Source: Croceibacterium_B sp963811255
GTDB taxonomy: Bacteria; Pseudomonadota; Alphaproteobacteria; Sphingomonadales; Sphingomonadaceae
Direction of reading: 5' to 3'
NCBI GenBank assembly: GCA_963811255.1
Contig: CAWEQI010000003.1
Coordinates: 496,001 to 560,000, forward strand
DNA: 64,000 bases
The notes below the pieces were generated by a model, which was given only the letters and a program-made list of their open reading frames with translations, was not told where the DNA came from and did no database searches. Of this stretch, positions 43,372-52,181 are shown one piece after another; positions within the stretch are counted from its first letter, which is position 1; the number at the start of each line of letters is the position of its first letter. A program made the position numbers and the translations under genes.

Positions 43372-43605
43372 ATGTCGTGGCCGCTCGACTTTTTCCGCTT
43401 CGCCAGCGAGGCGACGATCGCCGGCCTATGGGGCGGGGCGCTGCTGCTCGTCTCAGTCGGCGCAATGATCGGCGACCTGCGCCGTCGGCGCCGTCGCAAC
43501 ATCGACGCGGTCGGCTGGGTGCCGTGGCGCGATGTGGCCGCGCTAACCGCGTTCGCCGGGCTGGTGCTGCTGGCGATGGCCGCGAGCGGGTGGCTGCACC
43601 GCTAG
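43372..43605 (+). CDS. Small two-helix membrane protein
   Basis: 77 residues from the ATG at 43372. Two hydrophobic segments (about 15-33 and 54-72) flank a strongly basic loop with six arginines (DLRRRRRRN). It is convergent with cpaF, whose stop is eight bases away. No family was recognised. Confidence 0.55.
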   Translation: MSWPLDFFRFASEATIAGLWGGALLLVSVGAMIGDLRRRRRRNIDAVGWVPWRDVAALTAFAGLVLLAMAASGWLHR

Positions 43606-43612
43606 ACGGAGG

Positions 43613-45142
43613 TTACAGACACGCCTCGAGATAGGCCTGGTCGAAGCCGAACTGGCGTGCCTTTTCCAGCGTGTAGGGGCGCAGGCCCGACGAACGGAAC
43701 TCGCCGAGGATCTTGCCGTCCTCGCTCTCGTCGAGATACTCGAAATTGAACAGCTCTTGGGTGACGATCACGTCGCCTTCCATGCCGATCACCTCGGTGA
43801 TCTGGGTCGTGCGGCGCGAACCGTCGCGCAGGCGCTTGACCTGGACGATCAGGTCGACGGATTCGGCAATCTGGCGGCTGATCGCTTCCTTGGGGATCTT
43901 GATGTCGCCCATCAGGATCATGTTTTCCATACGGCCGAGGCATTCGCGCGGGGAGTTGGCGTGCAGCGTGCACATCGAACCGTCGTGGCCGGTGTTCATC
44001 GCGGCGAGCAGGTCGAAACACTCCGCGCCGCGGATTTCGCCCAGGATGATCCGGTCCGGGCGCATACGCAGGGCGTTTCGCACCAGGTCGCCGATGGTGA
44101 TCGCGCCCTGGCCCTCGAGGTTCGGCGGGCGGGTTTCCAGCGGCAGCCAGTGTGGCTGCTGCAGGCGAAGCTCGGCCGCGTCTTCGATGGTGATCACGCG
44201 CTCGCCGGGGTCGATCATCTTCGACAGCGCGTTGAGCATCGTCGTCTTGCCCGAGCCAGTGCCGCCGGAGATGACCACGTTCATCCGGCACGCGCCGGCG
44301 ATCTTCAGCGCGGTTGCCATCTTGTCGCTCATCGAACCGAAGTCCTTGAGCATGTCGATGGTGATCGGCTTCTCGGAGAATTTACGAATCGAGATCGCGG
44401 TGCCGCGCAAGCTCAGCGGCGGCACGATGACGTTGACGCGGCTGCCGTCCTTGAGGCGGGCGTCGGCCAGCGGGGTGGTCTGGTCGACGCGGCGGCCGAC
44501 CTGATTGACGATCCGCTGGGCGATCTGGAACAGGTGCTGCTCGTCGCGGAAGCGGATGTGCGCGAGCTGCAGCTTGCCCTTCTTTTCGATGTAGGTCTGA
44601 TCCGGGCCGTTGACCATGATGTCCGATACGTCGGGATCGCCGAGCAGCTCCTCGAGCGGTCCGAAGCCGAGCAGCTCGTCGATCAGCACCTTCTCCAGCG
44701 CGAACTGCTCGCGCCGGTTGAGGGTGACCTTGAGCTCGGCCAGCACCTCCATGATGATCGGGCGGAACTCTTCAGACAGCTCTTCCTTGCTCAGGGTCGA
44801 CGCCGCTTCGGGATCGACCCGCTCGAGCAGGCGCGGGAGGACCTGTTCCTTGATCTTGTGCACGCTGGCTTCGAAGCCGCCGACCTCGGCCTGGCCGGCT
44901 TCGACCTTGTTGGCGCGGTCGGCCAGCCGGGTCATCGCGTCGGCCTTGTTCGGCATTCCGCCAATGTCCTGCGGCATCCCGCCGTTGCCGCCGCCCGGGA
45001 GCGGCGGGAACTGCTCGCCTCCCGGAGGCGCCGCGTCCGGCGCCGGCTTGGGCATGGCGCCGCCCTTCATCGGCCGGGCAACACCGAAGCTCGGCCGATT
45101 GCCGGGGGCCATTCCGCCGTTCTTGCGTCCGAATGCGCTCAT
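43613..45142 (-). CDS. cpaF: CpaF-type secretion ATPase (Flp/Tad pilus), orphan
   Basis: 509 residues. A proline/glycine-rich N-terminus of about 70 residues is followed by the ATPase: Walker A GGTGSGKTT, Walker B-like RIILGEIRGAE and the arginine-rich DARLKDGSRVNV. CpaF drives Tad pilus assembly and retraction. The usual cpaB, cpaC, cpaE and tad genes are not next to it, so it either joins a pilus locus elsewhere or acts with another system. Confidence 0.92.
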   Translation of the reverse strand: MSAFGRKNGGMAPGNRPSFGVARPMKGGAMPKPAPDAAPPGGEQFPPLPGGGNGGMPQDIGGMPNKADAMTRLADRANKVEAGQAEVGGFEASVHKIKEQVLPRLLERVDPEAASTLSKEELSEEFRPIIMEVLAELKVTLNRREQFALEKVLIDELLGFGPLEELLGDPDVSDIMVNGPDQTYIEKKGKLQLAHIRFRDEQHLFQIAQRIVNQVGRRVDQTTPLADARLKDGSRVNVIVPPLSLRGTAISIRKFSEKPITIDMLKDFGSMSDKMATALKIAGACRMNVVISGGTGSGKTTMLNALSKMIDPGERVITIEDAAELRLQQPHWLPLETRPPNLEGQGAITIGDLVRNALRMRPDRIILGEIRGAECFDLLAAMNTGHDGSMCTLHANSPRECLGRMENMILMGDIKIPKEAISRQIAESVDLIVQVKRLRDGSRRTTQITEVIGMEGDVIVTQELFNFEYLDESEDGKILGEFRSSGLRPYTLEKARQFGFDQAYLEACL

Positions 45143-45414
45143 GCCGTTCTTAACCCTCGAAGCTTCTGCAGTCGCCAGACCGGCCGGATGTCAGCCGGCG
45201 CGCTGGAGATGGTGAATAATCTGGAAATGCTGAAGATTTCCTAATTTCCAGCCTACGCGGCCCAACCCTTTCAATTTCAGCGCGAACTCTGCCGACGCGT
45301 TGCGACCGCCGGAGCGGAATTTGGTCAGCGGCTGTTGCCTTCCCTGACCACGTCGCGCCGCGTGCGGTATGCTTTGGTTAATGCCTCGGCGCTAACGCGG
45401 CCAGAGGGGCGACA

Positions 45415-47112
45415 TTGGACATCGAAGCGCTTGATCGAGACATGACGGACCGGTTGACGAGGCCGATCACCATGGCGCTGCTGGCGCTGGCGCTGATTGC
45501 GCTCGCTGTGCCTGAGCTGGACGGGCGCGCCCTTCATCACGATGTACTTCTTCCGCACGCAGGATCTGCCGGCGGTCGATCATTTTCGTGGTGTTTACGC
45601 TTGGGCTGCGCCGGGCCTTGGCGTCGTCGGCCGTCGGTTCCGCGCTTAAACTCCGCGATGGACGGCTGTCGAGCGCTTGCCGGTCTGGGCGATCTCCGCG
45701 TTCGTCGCGCGTCGTCAGCCTGGCGGGCGTATGGGTGGTGTTCGGCAGCTATCCGCTGTCGATGGACGAATTCTGGGCGCGCGCGGACGGGCAGATCTTC
45801 GCTCGCGGCCTGCCGATGGCGCAGATTCCGGCGGAATGGCGCCACTACGCACCCGCGCTCCAGCCGATCTTCGCTGCGGCTGCTGCCCCGAGCAGGGATT
45901 TTGGGCGTCGACCTATCTGCCGGTGAATGGCGCTGATCCAGGGCCTCTCGGGCCCGTTCGCAAGCCCGCTGCTGGCCGCCGTTTCGGTCGGTCGTCGCCG
46001 CCGATTCGCGCGGCGCCTGATGCCCGAGCACTCGGCATGCGCCGCTGATATGCGCGCTGCTGATCGCCAGTTCGAGCCAGCTGCTGATCACGGCGATGAC
46101 GCCTTACGCGATGACCGCGCACCTCGCCTTCAATCTCGCCTGGCTGTGGCTGTTCCTGCGGCGCGGCCCGCCGGCGCAGGTCGCGGCGATGGCGGTCGGC
46201 TTCCTGGCGACAGGGCTGCACCAGCTCGTCTTCTTTCCGCTGTTTGCACTGCCGTTCCTGGCCGAGGACTTCTTGTCCGGCCGGCGGAGCGGGGCGGTGG
46301 CGCATGGCCTGGTGATCGCCCTGGGCGTGCTGGCCTGGAGCAACTACGACGGCTTCACCGCCGCCTTGATGGGCGTCGTGCCCGTCGACGGCGCCACCCG
46401 GAATACCGGCCAGCTGTTCGATAAAGCTGGGGATGATCCTCGCTTCGACGTTCCGGCATCGGGCTGATGGACGTGAATTTGCTGCGCTTCGTATTGTGGC
46501 AGAACCCGATCGCGATAGCCTTGACGTTGTTGTCCGTGACAAGGTCGTGCGCCAGCCGGGCCCCTTGCGCGCGGCGTTGGGCGGCCTGGTCATCGTCCCG
46601 CTGTTCACGCTGTTCGTGCTGCCGTTTCAGGGGCATGGCTGGGGCTATCGTTACCTCCACGGCCAGCTTGGCAACCTGGCGCTGCTGGCGACTTATGGCT
46701 GGTTTCGAATCGCTGACCGCAAGAGCGGAGAGTGGCGCGCGGTTTTCGCCGTCGTGCTGGCGTTTTCGGTCGCCGTGCTGCTGCCGTTGCGAGCCTATCA
46801 GGCGTGGCACTGACCGAGCCATACGTTGCGGCGAACCGGGCGCTGAAGCACGTCGATGCCGATATCGTGGTGATCGACGCGCCCCGTCATGCGTATTCAT
46901 GGGATCTCGTGCGCAACAGCCCGCTGCTCGACAACACGCCCAAACGGCTTGCGGAACCGGCCCTCAGCGGCGCGCAACTGACTCAATTGTGTCGGCGCTA
47001 TCGGGTGGCGTTCTTCACCGACGATGATGCAGCGCGGTATGGGATCCCGGGACTTGGCGGTGAGCCAAATGATCAAACGCCACCGCGCCGCTGCGGAGTT
47101 AACCGGATTTGA
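45415..47112 (+). pseudogene. Decayed membrane glycosyltransferase (ArnT/GT39-like)
   Basis: A single membrane protein of about 560 residues can be pieced together from at least three frames: TRPITMALLALALIA (45450-45500), GAPFITMYFFRTQDLPAVDH (45525-45585), FGSYPLSMDEFWARADGQIF (45740-45800), EQGFWASTYLPVN (45890-45925), MTPYAMTAHLAFNLAWLWLF (46096-46160), then VVRDKVVRQPGPLRAAL and WGYRYLHGQLGNLALLATYG (46530-46700) and a C-terminal soluble part (46810-47110). At least six frame changes separate them. The 3' end overlaps the next gene's start. Confidence 0.75.
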
Positions 47113-48104
47113 ACACCGTGCGCAAGTTCCTGCCCTTCGTCTTCGCGCTCGCCCTCGTCGGCTGGCTTGCTGCCCATTCCGGCATCTCTGCCGGTGAGAT
47201 CGTCGGCAGTCTGCGGCGGGTCAGCGCCGTAGCGCTAATCGGCATCATTCTGTCGACCGGCGTCTTCCTGGCGTTGAGTACGATGAAGTGGAAGATGGTG
47301 ATGGCCCGTCTCCGCCCGGAGGACGAGCATCATCGAGGATGGTCCTATGGCTTTTACTACACCGCACTTGGCGCGGTTCTGTCGCTGGTGGTGCTGCCGC
47401 AGGCTGCGATGGTCGTCGCGCGCGGCTATGGTGACAAATTCAAGCTCGGCAAGTCGCCGGCATCGACCACGGCGGCGACGTTGTACGAGCAATTGTTCGA
47501 CGTCGTTCCGATCATCGCGATTGCGGGGACGGCAGTAGTCGCGAATTTGCTGAATTGGAGCCCCGGCCAATGGCTCATCGCAATCGTTGCCGCCGTCGCG
47601 GCTTCGGGTGTGCTAGTCGCGCTTGTGCTACGGACTCCTTTCTGGAGCTTCGGACGCTATCTCCCAAGCCCGCTTCGCGACCGCATCGGCACCCGTCTCG
47701 AATGGTTCGCCAGCCCCACCGCCCAAGCCGTTCTTGAGCCATGCTTCGTACTGCAGGTCTACGCCATTTCCGTGCTGCGCTATTTGGTGCTTATGGCCCG
47801 CTCATATCTCATCTTCGAGGCAATGCGGCTCTCGCTGGGCAGCTACGGTTTCGCCAAGGCCTATTCGGTCGTTTCCGTGTCTCGTCTGCTCTTCATCACG
47901 CCGGGAGGGCTAGGGATAGCCGAATGGTCCTGGACCGGTGTGTTGAGTTGGCTGGGGATGCCGCTGCAGGAGAGCGTGCGATTTGTGCTTGCCAATCGGG
48001 TGTTGAATTGGGCTTCGATTATTTTGACCTTCGGATTGGCTTATGTCGCCTCCACACTCGACAAGAACTTGTCAGCTAAAAGGATACCAAACCAAATTGT
48101 CTGA
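47109..48104 (+). CDS. Flippase-like membrane protein (lysylphosphatidylglycerol synthase TM family)
   Basis: 331 residues from a TTG at 47109. Eight or so membrane helices with the UPF0104 features LALSTMKWKMVMARL and FITPGGLGIAEWSWTG. Members move or modify lipid-linked sugars and are often near glycosyltransferases, as here. It follows the decayed transferase directly and is followed by a sulfotransferase. Confidence 0.82.
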   Translation: MNTVRKFLPFVFALALVGWLAAHSGISAGEIVGSLRRVSAVALIGIILSTGVFLALSTMKWKMVMARLRPEDEHHRGWSYGFYYTALGAVLSLVVLPQAAMVVARGYGDKFKLGKSPASTTAATLYEQLFDVVPIIAIAGTAVVANLLNWSPGQWLIAIVAAVAASGVLVALVLRTPFWSFGRYLPSPLRDRIGTRLEWFASPTAQAVLEPCFVLQVYAISVLRYLVLMARSYLIFEAMRLSLGSYGFAKAYSVVSVSRLLFITPGGLGIAEWSWTGVLSWLGMPLQESVRFVLANRVLNWASIILTFGLAYVASTLDKNLSAKRIPNQIV

Positions 48105-48105
48105 G

Positions 48106-48843
48106 ATGAATGTACCGCTGGTCAGGCGCTCCCTTCTCTTCGCCCGTGCCACCGTTCGCGGCAGAGCGATGGCACTAGAAGCCAAGCTCCGGGGACGTCG
48201 ACCTCTGCATTTCCTCCACATCGCCAAGACGGGCGGCACGGCGATCAAGCATGCACTTGAAGGGCATTCGCTGACTCGCGACTTCCGGGTCATCTTGCAT
48301 GACCATGCGTATACGCTGAATATGGTGCCTGCCGGTGAAACCGCGGCATTCTGTGTCCGCGATCCGGTCGCTCGCTTCCGTAGTGGATTCGAAGATCGGT
48401 ACCGGGAGGCGCAGCCGCGCTATTATTATCCTTGGACGAAACAAGAAAAATCGCGTTCGAGAGAATTTAAGACTGCGCAGGAGCTTGCACTTGCTCTGGG
48501 ATCGCGGGGCAGCGCTTTGCGTGAACTTGCAGAGGACGCGATGCGCACCATCCAGCATGTACGCGAGACTTACCATTGGGTTTTCGGCGGTCTCGAAGGG
48601 TTAAAGTCTCGGATCGACAGGGTATCGTTTGTGGGATTCCAAGACGACCTCGCCGGCAGTTTTGAGCGGTTCAAGAACTTTCTCGTTCTACCGGCCGATC
48701 TGAGCTTACCTCAGGACGATTTTAGTGCGCACCGCCACACGGGCGTTCGCACGCCGTTTTCTGATGCGGCGATAGAGAACCTGCGCGAGTGGTATGCGGA
48801 AGACTACAGAATCTATGATTTTCTTTGCGATAATTATCGCTGA
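48106..48843 (+). CDS. Sulfotransferase-family protein (Sulfotransfer_2-like)
   Basis: 245 residues from the ATG at 48106, just after the previous stop. PAPS loop: HFLHIAKTGGTAIKHAL near residue 33; 3'-phosphate site: CVRDPVARFRSGF. It lacks an obvious signal or anchor. The acceptor is probably a sugar polymer or lipid-linked glycan, judging by neighbours. Base use is visibly more AT-rich than around it, suggesting transfer from elsewhere. Confidence 0.82.
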   Translation: MNVPLVRRSLLFARATVRGRAMALEAKLRGRRPLHFLHIAKTGGTAIKHALEGHSLTRDFRVILHDHAYTLNMVPAGETAAFCVRDPVARFRSGFEDRYREAQPRYYYPWTKQEKSRSREFKTAQELALALGSRGSALRELAEDAMRTIQHVRETYHWVFGGLEGLKSRIDRVSFVGFQDDLAGSFERFKNFLVLPADLSLPQDDFSAHRHTGVRTPFSDAAIENLREWYAEDYRIYDFLCDNYR

Positions 48844-48914
48844 ACTCGTGAACTGCAGTTTTCAGGTTCGGCTTTCGCCGGACAGATCGTAGTACGGCCT
48901 GAGGACCGCACGTC

Positions 48915-49877
48915 TTAGCCGGGCGCGCCCAAACCGTCAGGTGCAGGCGCGCGACGGGAAATAAAGAGGCCCACTATCTGTCCGGCGCCGTACGGCAAAT
49001 GAGTGGCAACGAACAGCGCAAGAACTTTCGGCCAGAGACGCGGTTGCCGCTGGGCGATACTGTACCACAATGCCACCAGTGAGATCGCTGGCAGATACAG
49101 GGGAAGCAACGCACACGTCAGCGGCGGAAGGATGAATAGCGGTGACCACGCGTCGCGATGGCGGCGCAGAAGCCAGGTGCGGCCTTTGCCGTATTTGTAC
49201 ATGTTGAGCGCCCAACTGCGGACGTCGGAACGCTGGCGATGAATCACAGTGGCGTCTGGTATTGCAACAAGACGACCTCCGGCAACTCGCATCCGACGCG
49301 ACAGGTCTTCATCCTCTCCGACTTGTACGAAATCGGGATCGAAGCCGCCGACGCGTTCAAGGGCATCCGTCCTATAGAGCACGTTCAAGGTGGGCAGGTG
49401 ATCGACGGAACGGCGGAAGCGAGGAACCATACCTTGAATGGAGCCACGCGAACCGACAAAACTGCCGACAACAATTCCGAGCGCAAGAAAATGCGCTCCC
49501 TCGTCTCCGGGAGGCCTGTTGCCACCACCGACAGCTTCGACGCCCGAGCTTTCCGCCTCCGTAAGGAGGTTCATAAGCCATTGCGGCGGCGCTTCGCAAT
49601 CGGCGTCCAAGAACGCAACATAGTCGGTCTTCGCCGCCTGCCATCCGCTGTTGCGATTAAGAGCCAGGGAACGCGTATGGCACTCTAGAACTTCGAGCTG
49701 GGGATATGCCGCGCGAGCAATCGCCACCGTGTCATCCGCTGAGCCATCATCTACCAAAATTACTTTGTCGGGACGGCGGGTCTGTGCGGCGATGGAACCG
49801 AGACAACGCGCAATAAGAGCGGCCTCGTTTCTCGCGAGAACGACCACAGCCACGGTCGTCGAATTGTTCACTCTCAA
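48915..49877 (-). CDS. GT2-family glycosyltransferase with C-terminal membrane region
   Basis: 320 residues. GT-A fold: VVVLARNEAALIARCLGSI, VDDGSADDT, FLDADCE (DXD) and GEDEDLSRRM. C-terminal hydrophobic stretches (about 245-305) would anchor it to the inner membrane. It overlaps the next GT2 gene by four bases. Confidence 0.85.
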   Translation of the reverse strand: MRVNNSTTVAVVVLARNEAALIARCLGSIAAQTRRPDKVILVDDGSADDTVAIARAAYPQLEVLECHTRSLALNRNSGWQAAKTDYVAFLDADCEAPPQWLMNLLTEAESSGVEAVGGGNRPPGDEGAHFLALGIVVGSFVGSRGSIQGMVPRFRRSVDHLPTLNVLYRTDALERVGGFDPDFVQVGEDEDLSRRMRVAGGRLVAIPDATVIHRQRSDVRSWALNMYKYGKGRTWLLRRHRDAWSPLFILPPLTCALLPLYLPAISLVALWYSIAQRQPRLWPKVLALFVATHLPYGAGQIVGLFISRRAPAPDGLGAPG

Positions 49878-51118
49878 CTCGCCCCAAGGTCCGCCGCATG
49901 CTCGGGCGCCAGACGGTTGTCGTTGCCGGCGATGATCGCCAGCATGAATCCGCCGAGGATGGTCTGCACGCCGATTGCGCCTATTACGCTCGAAAGCACC
50001 AGCGGCAGGGGATTGCTCAGCGCGCGATAGTCGATGTGCGACCAGTGGCGGGCGACCGCCACCAGTCCCGCTCCGCCAACGAGAATTAGCGCCGTTCCGA
50101 TCAGCAGCGCCGTTTCAAGCGTCATCCAGTGGCCGAAGCGGCGGAAGGTGGGCCTGAGCAGGCGATACCCGCTGCGTACGCCGTAAAAGTGGGTCGCCAC
50201 CGCCATGATCAGACCCAAGTGGCCGCAGGTCGTCAGAAATCCGGCAACCACCGTCCAGCTCACGCCGTAGCGCGAGGCGCCGGGCACGAGGCCAAGCCAG
50301 TGCGCCAGCGCGACCGCGAAGATATAGCCCGCCGTGCCGAGAGCGATCAGCGAGGGCACGGCGAACACCCACGTCGGCGAGAGCATGAAGAGATAGCGCA
50401 AGTGCCGCCAGCCGTCGCGCCACGGGCGCAAGTGCGGTACGCGATCACGCAAGTCAGGCGAGAGCGTCGCCGGGACCTCAGTGGTCCGCAGTTTCAGCAG
50501 CGCTCCTTTGATGACCATTTCGCTGGCGAACTCCATCCCGCTGCCGGTCAGCCGCAGCCGTTCGAAGGCGTCCTTGCGGATCGCCCTGAGGCCGCAGTGC
50601 GCATCGCTGATTCCCGAGCGGAAGAACAGGTTGAGAATCCCGGTAAGCGCGGGGTTGCCGATGTAGCGGTTCTTCCACGGCATTGCGCCGGGCGCGATTC
50701 CGCCGAGGAAGCGGGAGCCCATGCACAGGTCGTAGCCTTGGGTGAGCCTGGCGACCATCGCGATACTCTCGACGAAGTTATAGCTGCCGTCGCAATCGCC
50801 CATCACGATGTATCGGCCGAACGCACCCTTGCAGCCGGCAATCAGCGCTGCGCCGTAACCGCGTTCGGCGACGTCAATGACGCGCGCGCCGAGTTCGGTG
50901 GCGAGCGCTTGGCTGCCGTCGGTCGAACCGTTGTCGGCAATCACGATCTCGCCGCTCAGCCCGAGTTCGGTCCGCAATCTCGCCAGCGCCTCGAGGGCGT
51001 TGCCGACGCAGTGCGGCAGGCTGTGAACTTCATCGAGGCAGGGCATGACAATGCTGACGTCGGGCTGCTCGAGAGCGACCCCTTCGGCAATCGCGAAGCC
51101 ATCTTGATTGAGCTCCAT
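49874..51118 (-). CDS. GT2-family glycosyltransferase, dolichyl-phosphate-glucose/mannose synthase type
   Basis: 414 residues from the ATG at 51118 (GGGGGAGG upstream). VSIVMPCLDEVHSLP, ADNGSTDGS, MGDCDGSYNF and DAHCGLRAIRKDAF fit the polyprenyl-phosphate sugar transferase group. The last 170 residues hold about four membrane helices. Likely makes a lipid-linked sugar donor used by GT39-like enzymes such as the one at 52114. Confidence 0.87.
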   Translation of the reverse strand: MELNQDGFAIAEGVALEQPDVSIVMPCLDEVHSLPHCVGNALEALARLRTELGLSGEIVIADNGSTDGSQALATELGARVIDVAERGYGAALIAGCKGAFGRYIVMGDCDGSYNFVESIAMVARLTQGYDLCMGSRFLGGIAPGAMPWKNRYIGNPALTGILNLFFRSGISDAHCGLRAIRKDAFERLRLTGSGMEFASEMVIKGALLKLRTTEVPATLSPDLRDRVPHLRPWRDGWRHLRYLFMLSPTWVFAVPSLIALGTAGYIFAVALAHWLGLVPGASRYGVSWTVVAGFLTTCGHLGLIMAVATHFYGVRSGYRLLRPTFRRFGHWMTLETALLIGTALILVGGAGLVAVARHWSHIDYRALSNPLPLVLSSVIGAIGVQTILGGFMLAIIAGNDNRLAPEHAADLGAS

Positions 51119-51278
51119 CGGCCTCCCCCGAGACGCAGCATCGCGCCGCCCTTGGGCCTTTGTTAAGCATGCTGGTTTAACGATTGGTAAAGTCGGCGGC
51201 GACGCCGGCGACTTGGTCATTGCGGTGCTGCCGCCGCCCCCCTAAGCGGGCGCTTCCGATTTCGCCAGCGGGGCTTTC

Positions 51279-52181
51279 ATGCGACAATCCGACAGGGCCG
51301 GCCTGCTTTTCGCGCTGGCCGGTTTCAGCCTGCTGATGGTCGGCGATGCGCTGGTCAAGGGCATGCGCGGGATGTGGTCGCCGGCGGCGATGGCTGCGAC
51401 CCGTTATGTCCTCGCCGCCATCGGCCTTGGCGCGATCCTGGCGGCGCGGCAAGGGTTCTCGGCCTTGCGGATGCCGCCCTCGGGGTTGCACTGGCTGCGC
51501 GGCCTCGGCGTCAGCCTCGGCTCGGTCGGGATGTTCGCCGCGGTCTGGCTGATGCCGTTGTCGGAGGCGACCACAATCAGCTTCACCCAGCCGATGATCA
51601 CCGCGCTGATGGCCGCCGCAGTTCTCGGCGAGCGGCTGCGGCTGTCGACGATAATTGCCATCGTGGCCGCGTTCAGCGGCGTGGTGATCGTGCTGCGGCC
51701 CGATTTCGCCGTCCTCGGCGTGGCCGCCCTGCTGCCGCTGTTCGCGGCCAGCGGAATGGCGATGCTGGTGATCGCCAACCGCGTTGTCGCGGGAAGCGCC
51801 GGCGTGCTGGCGATGCAGGTTTACCTGGCGATCACCGCGTCGGTCATCCTAGTGCTCGGCACCGTCGCCGGCCACTTCAGCGGCATCGCGGCGCTGCGGA
51901 TGCATTGGCCCGTCTGGACCGTGGTCGCCCGCTGCGCGATCATCGCCGTCACCGCGAGCTTCGCGCATTACCTGATCTACATGGGCACCGTCCGCGCCGG
52001 TGCGGCCACGGTGGCGCCGATGACCTACGGTCAGCTGCTGGTGGCGGTGATACTCGGGTGGATGTTTTTCGGCGATAAGCCGGACGCGCTGACCCTGCTC
52101 GGCGCGGCGATCATCATCGGCGCGGGCCTGTACCTGTGGCACGCCGGGCGGGTGAAGGAGCCCGAGGAGGCGGCCCCCTAG
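51279..52181 (+). CDS. EamA/DMT-family transporter
   Basis: 300 residues, about ten helices in two EamA repeats (ATTISFTQPMITALMAAAVL; AATVAPMTYGQLLVAVILG). It is unrelated in sequence context to the transporter at 42359. The 3' end overlaps the convergent GT39-like gene by 68 bases, a long overlap for two real genes. Confidence 0.85.
   Translation: MRQSDRAGLLFALAGFSLLMVGDALVKGMRGMWSPAAMAATRYVLAAIGLGAILAARQGFSALRMPPSGLHWLRGLGVSLGSVGMFAAVWLMPLSEATTISFTQPMITALMAAAVLGERLRLSTIIAIVAAFSGVVIVLRPDFAVLGVAALLPLFAASGMAMLVIANRVVAGSAGVLAMQVYLAITASVILVLGTVAGHFSGIAALRMHWPVWTVVARCAIIAVTASFAHYLIYMGTVRAGAATVAPMTYGQLLVAVILGWMFFGDKPDALTLLGAAIIIGAGLYLWHAGRVKEPEEAAP

Noticed and set aside
45143..45414. Gene or regulatory RNA between cpaF and the decayed glycosyltransferase
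   Set aside because: No supported frame, hairpin or known motif was found; only AT-richer patches around 45210-45260 that could hold the cpaF promoter.
51163..51181. TTAA-N10-TTAAC as a second CtrA box
   Set aside because: The spacer is ten bases, not seven, so it does not match the consensus; it may only be an AT-rich inverted repeat in the divergent promoter region.
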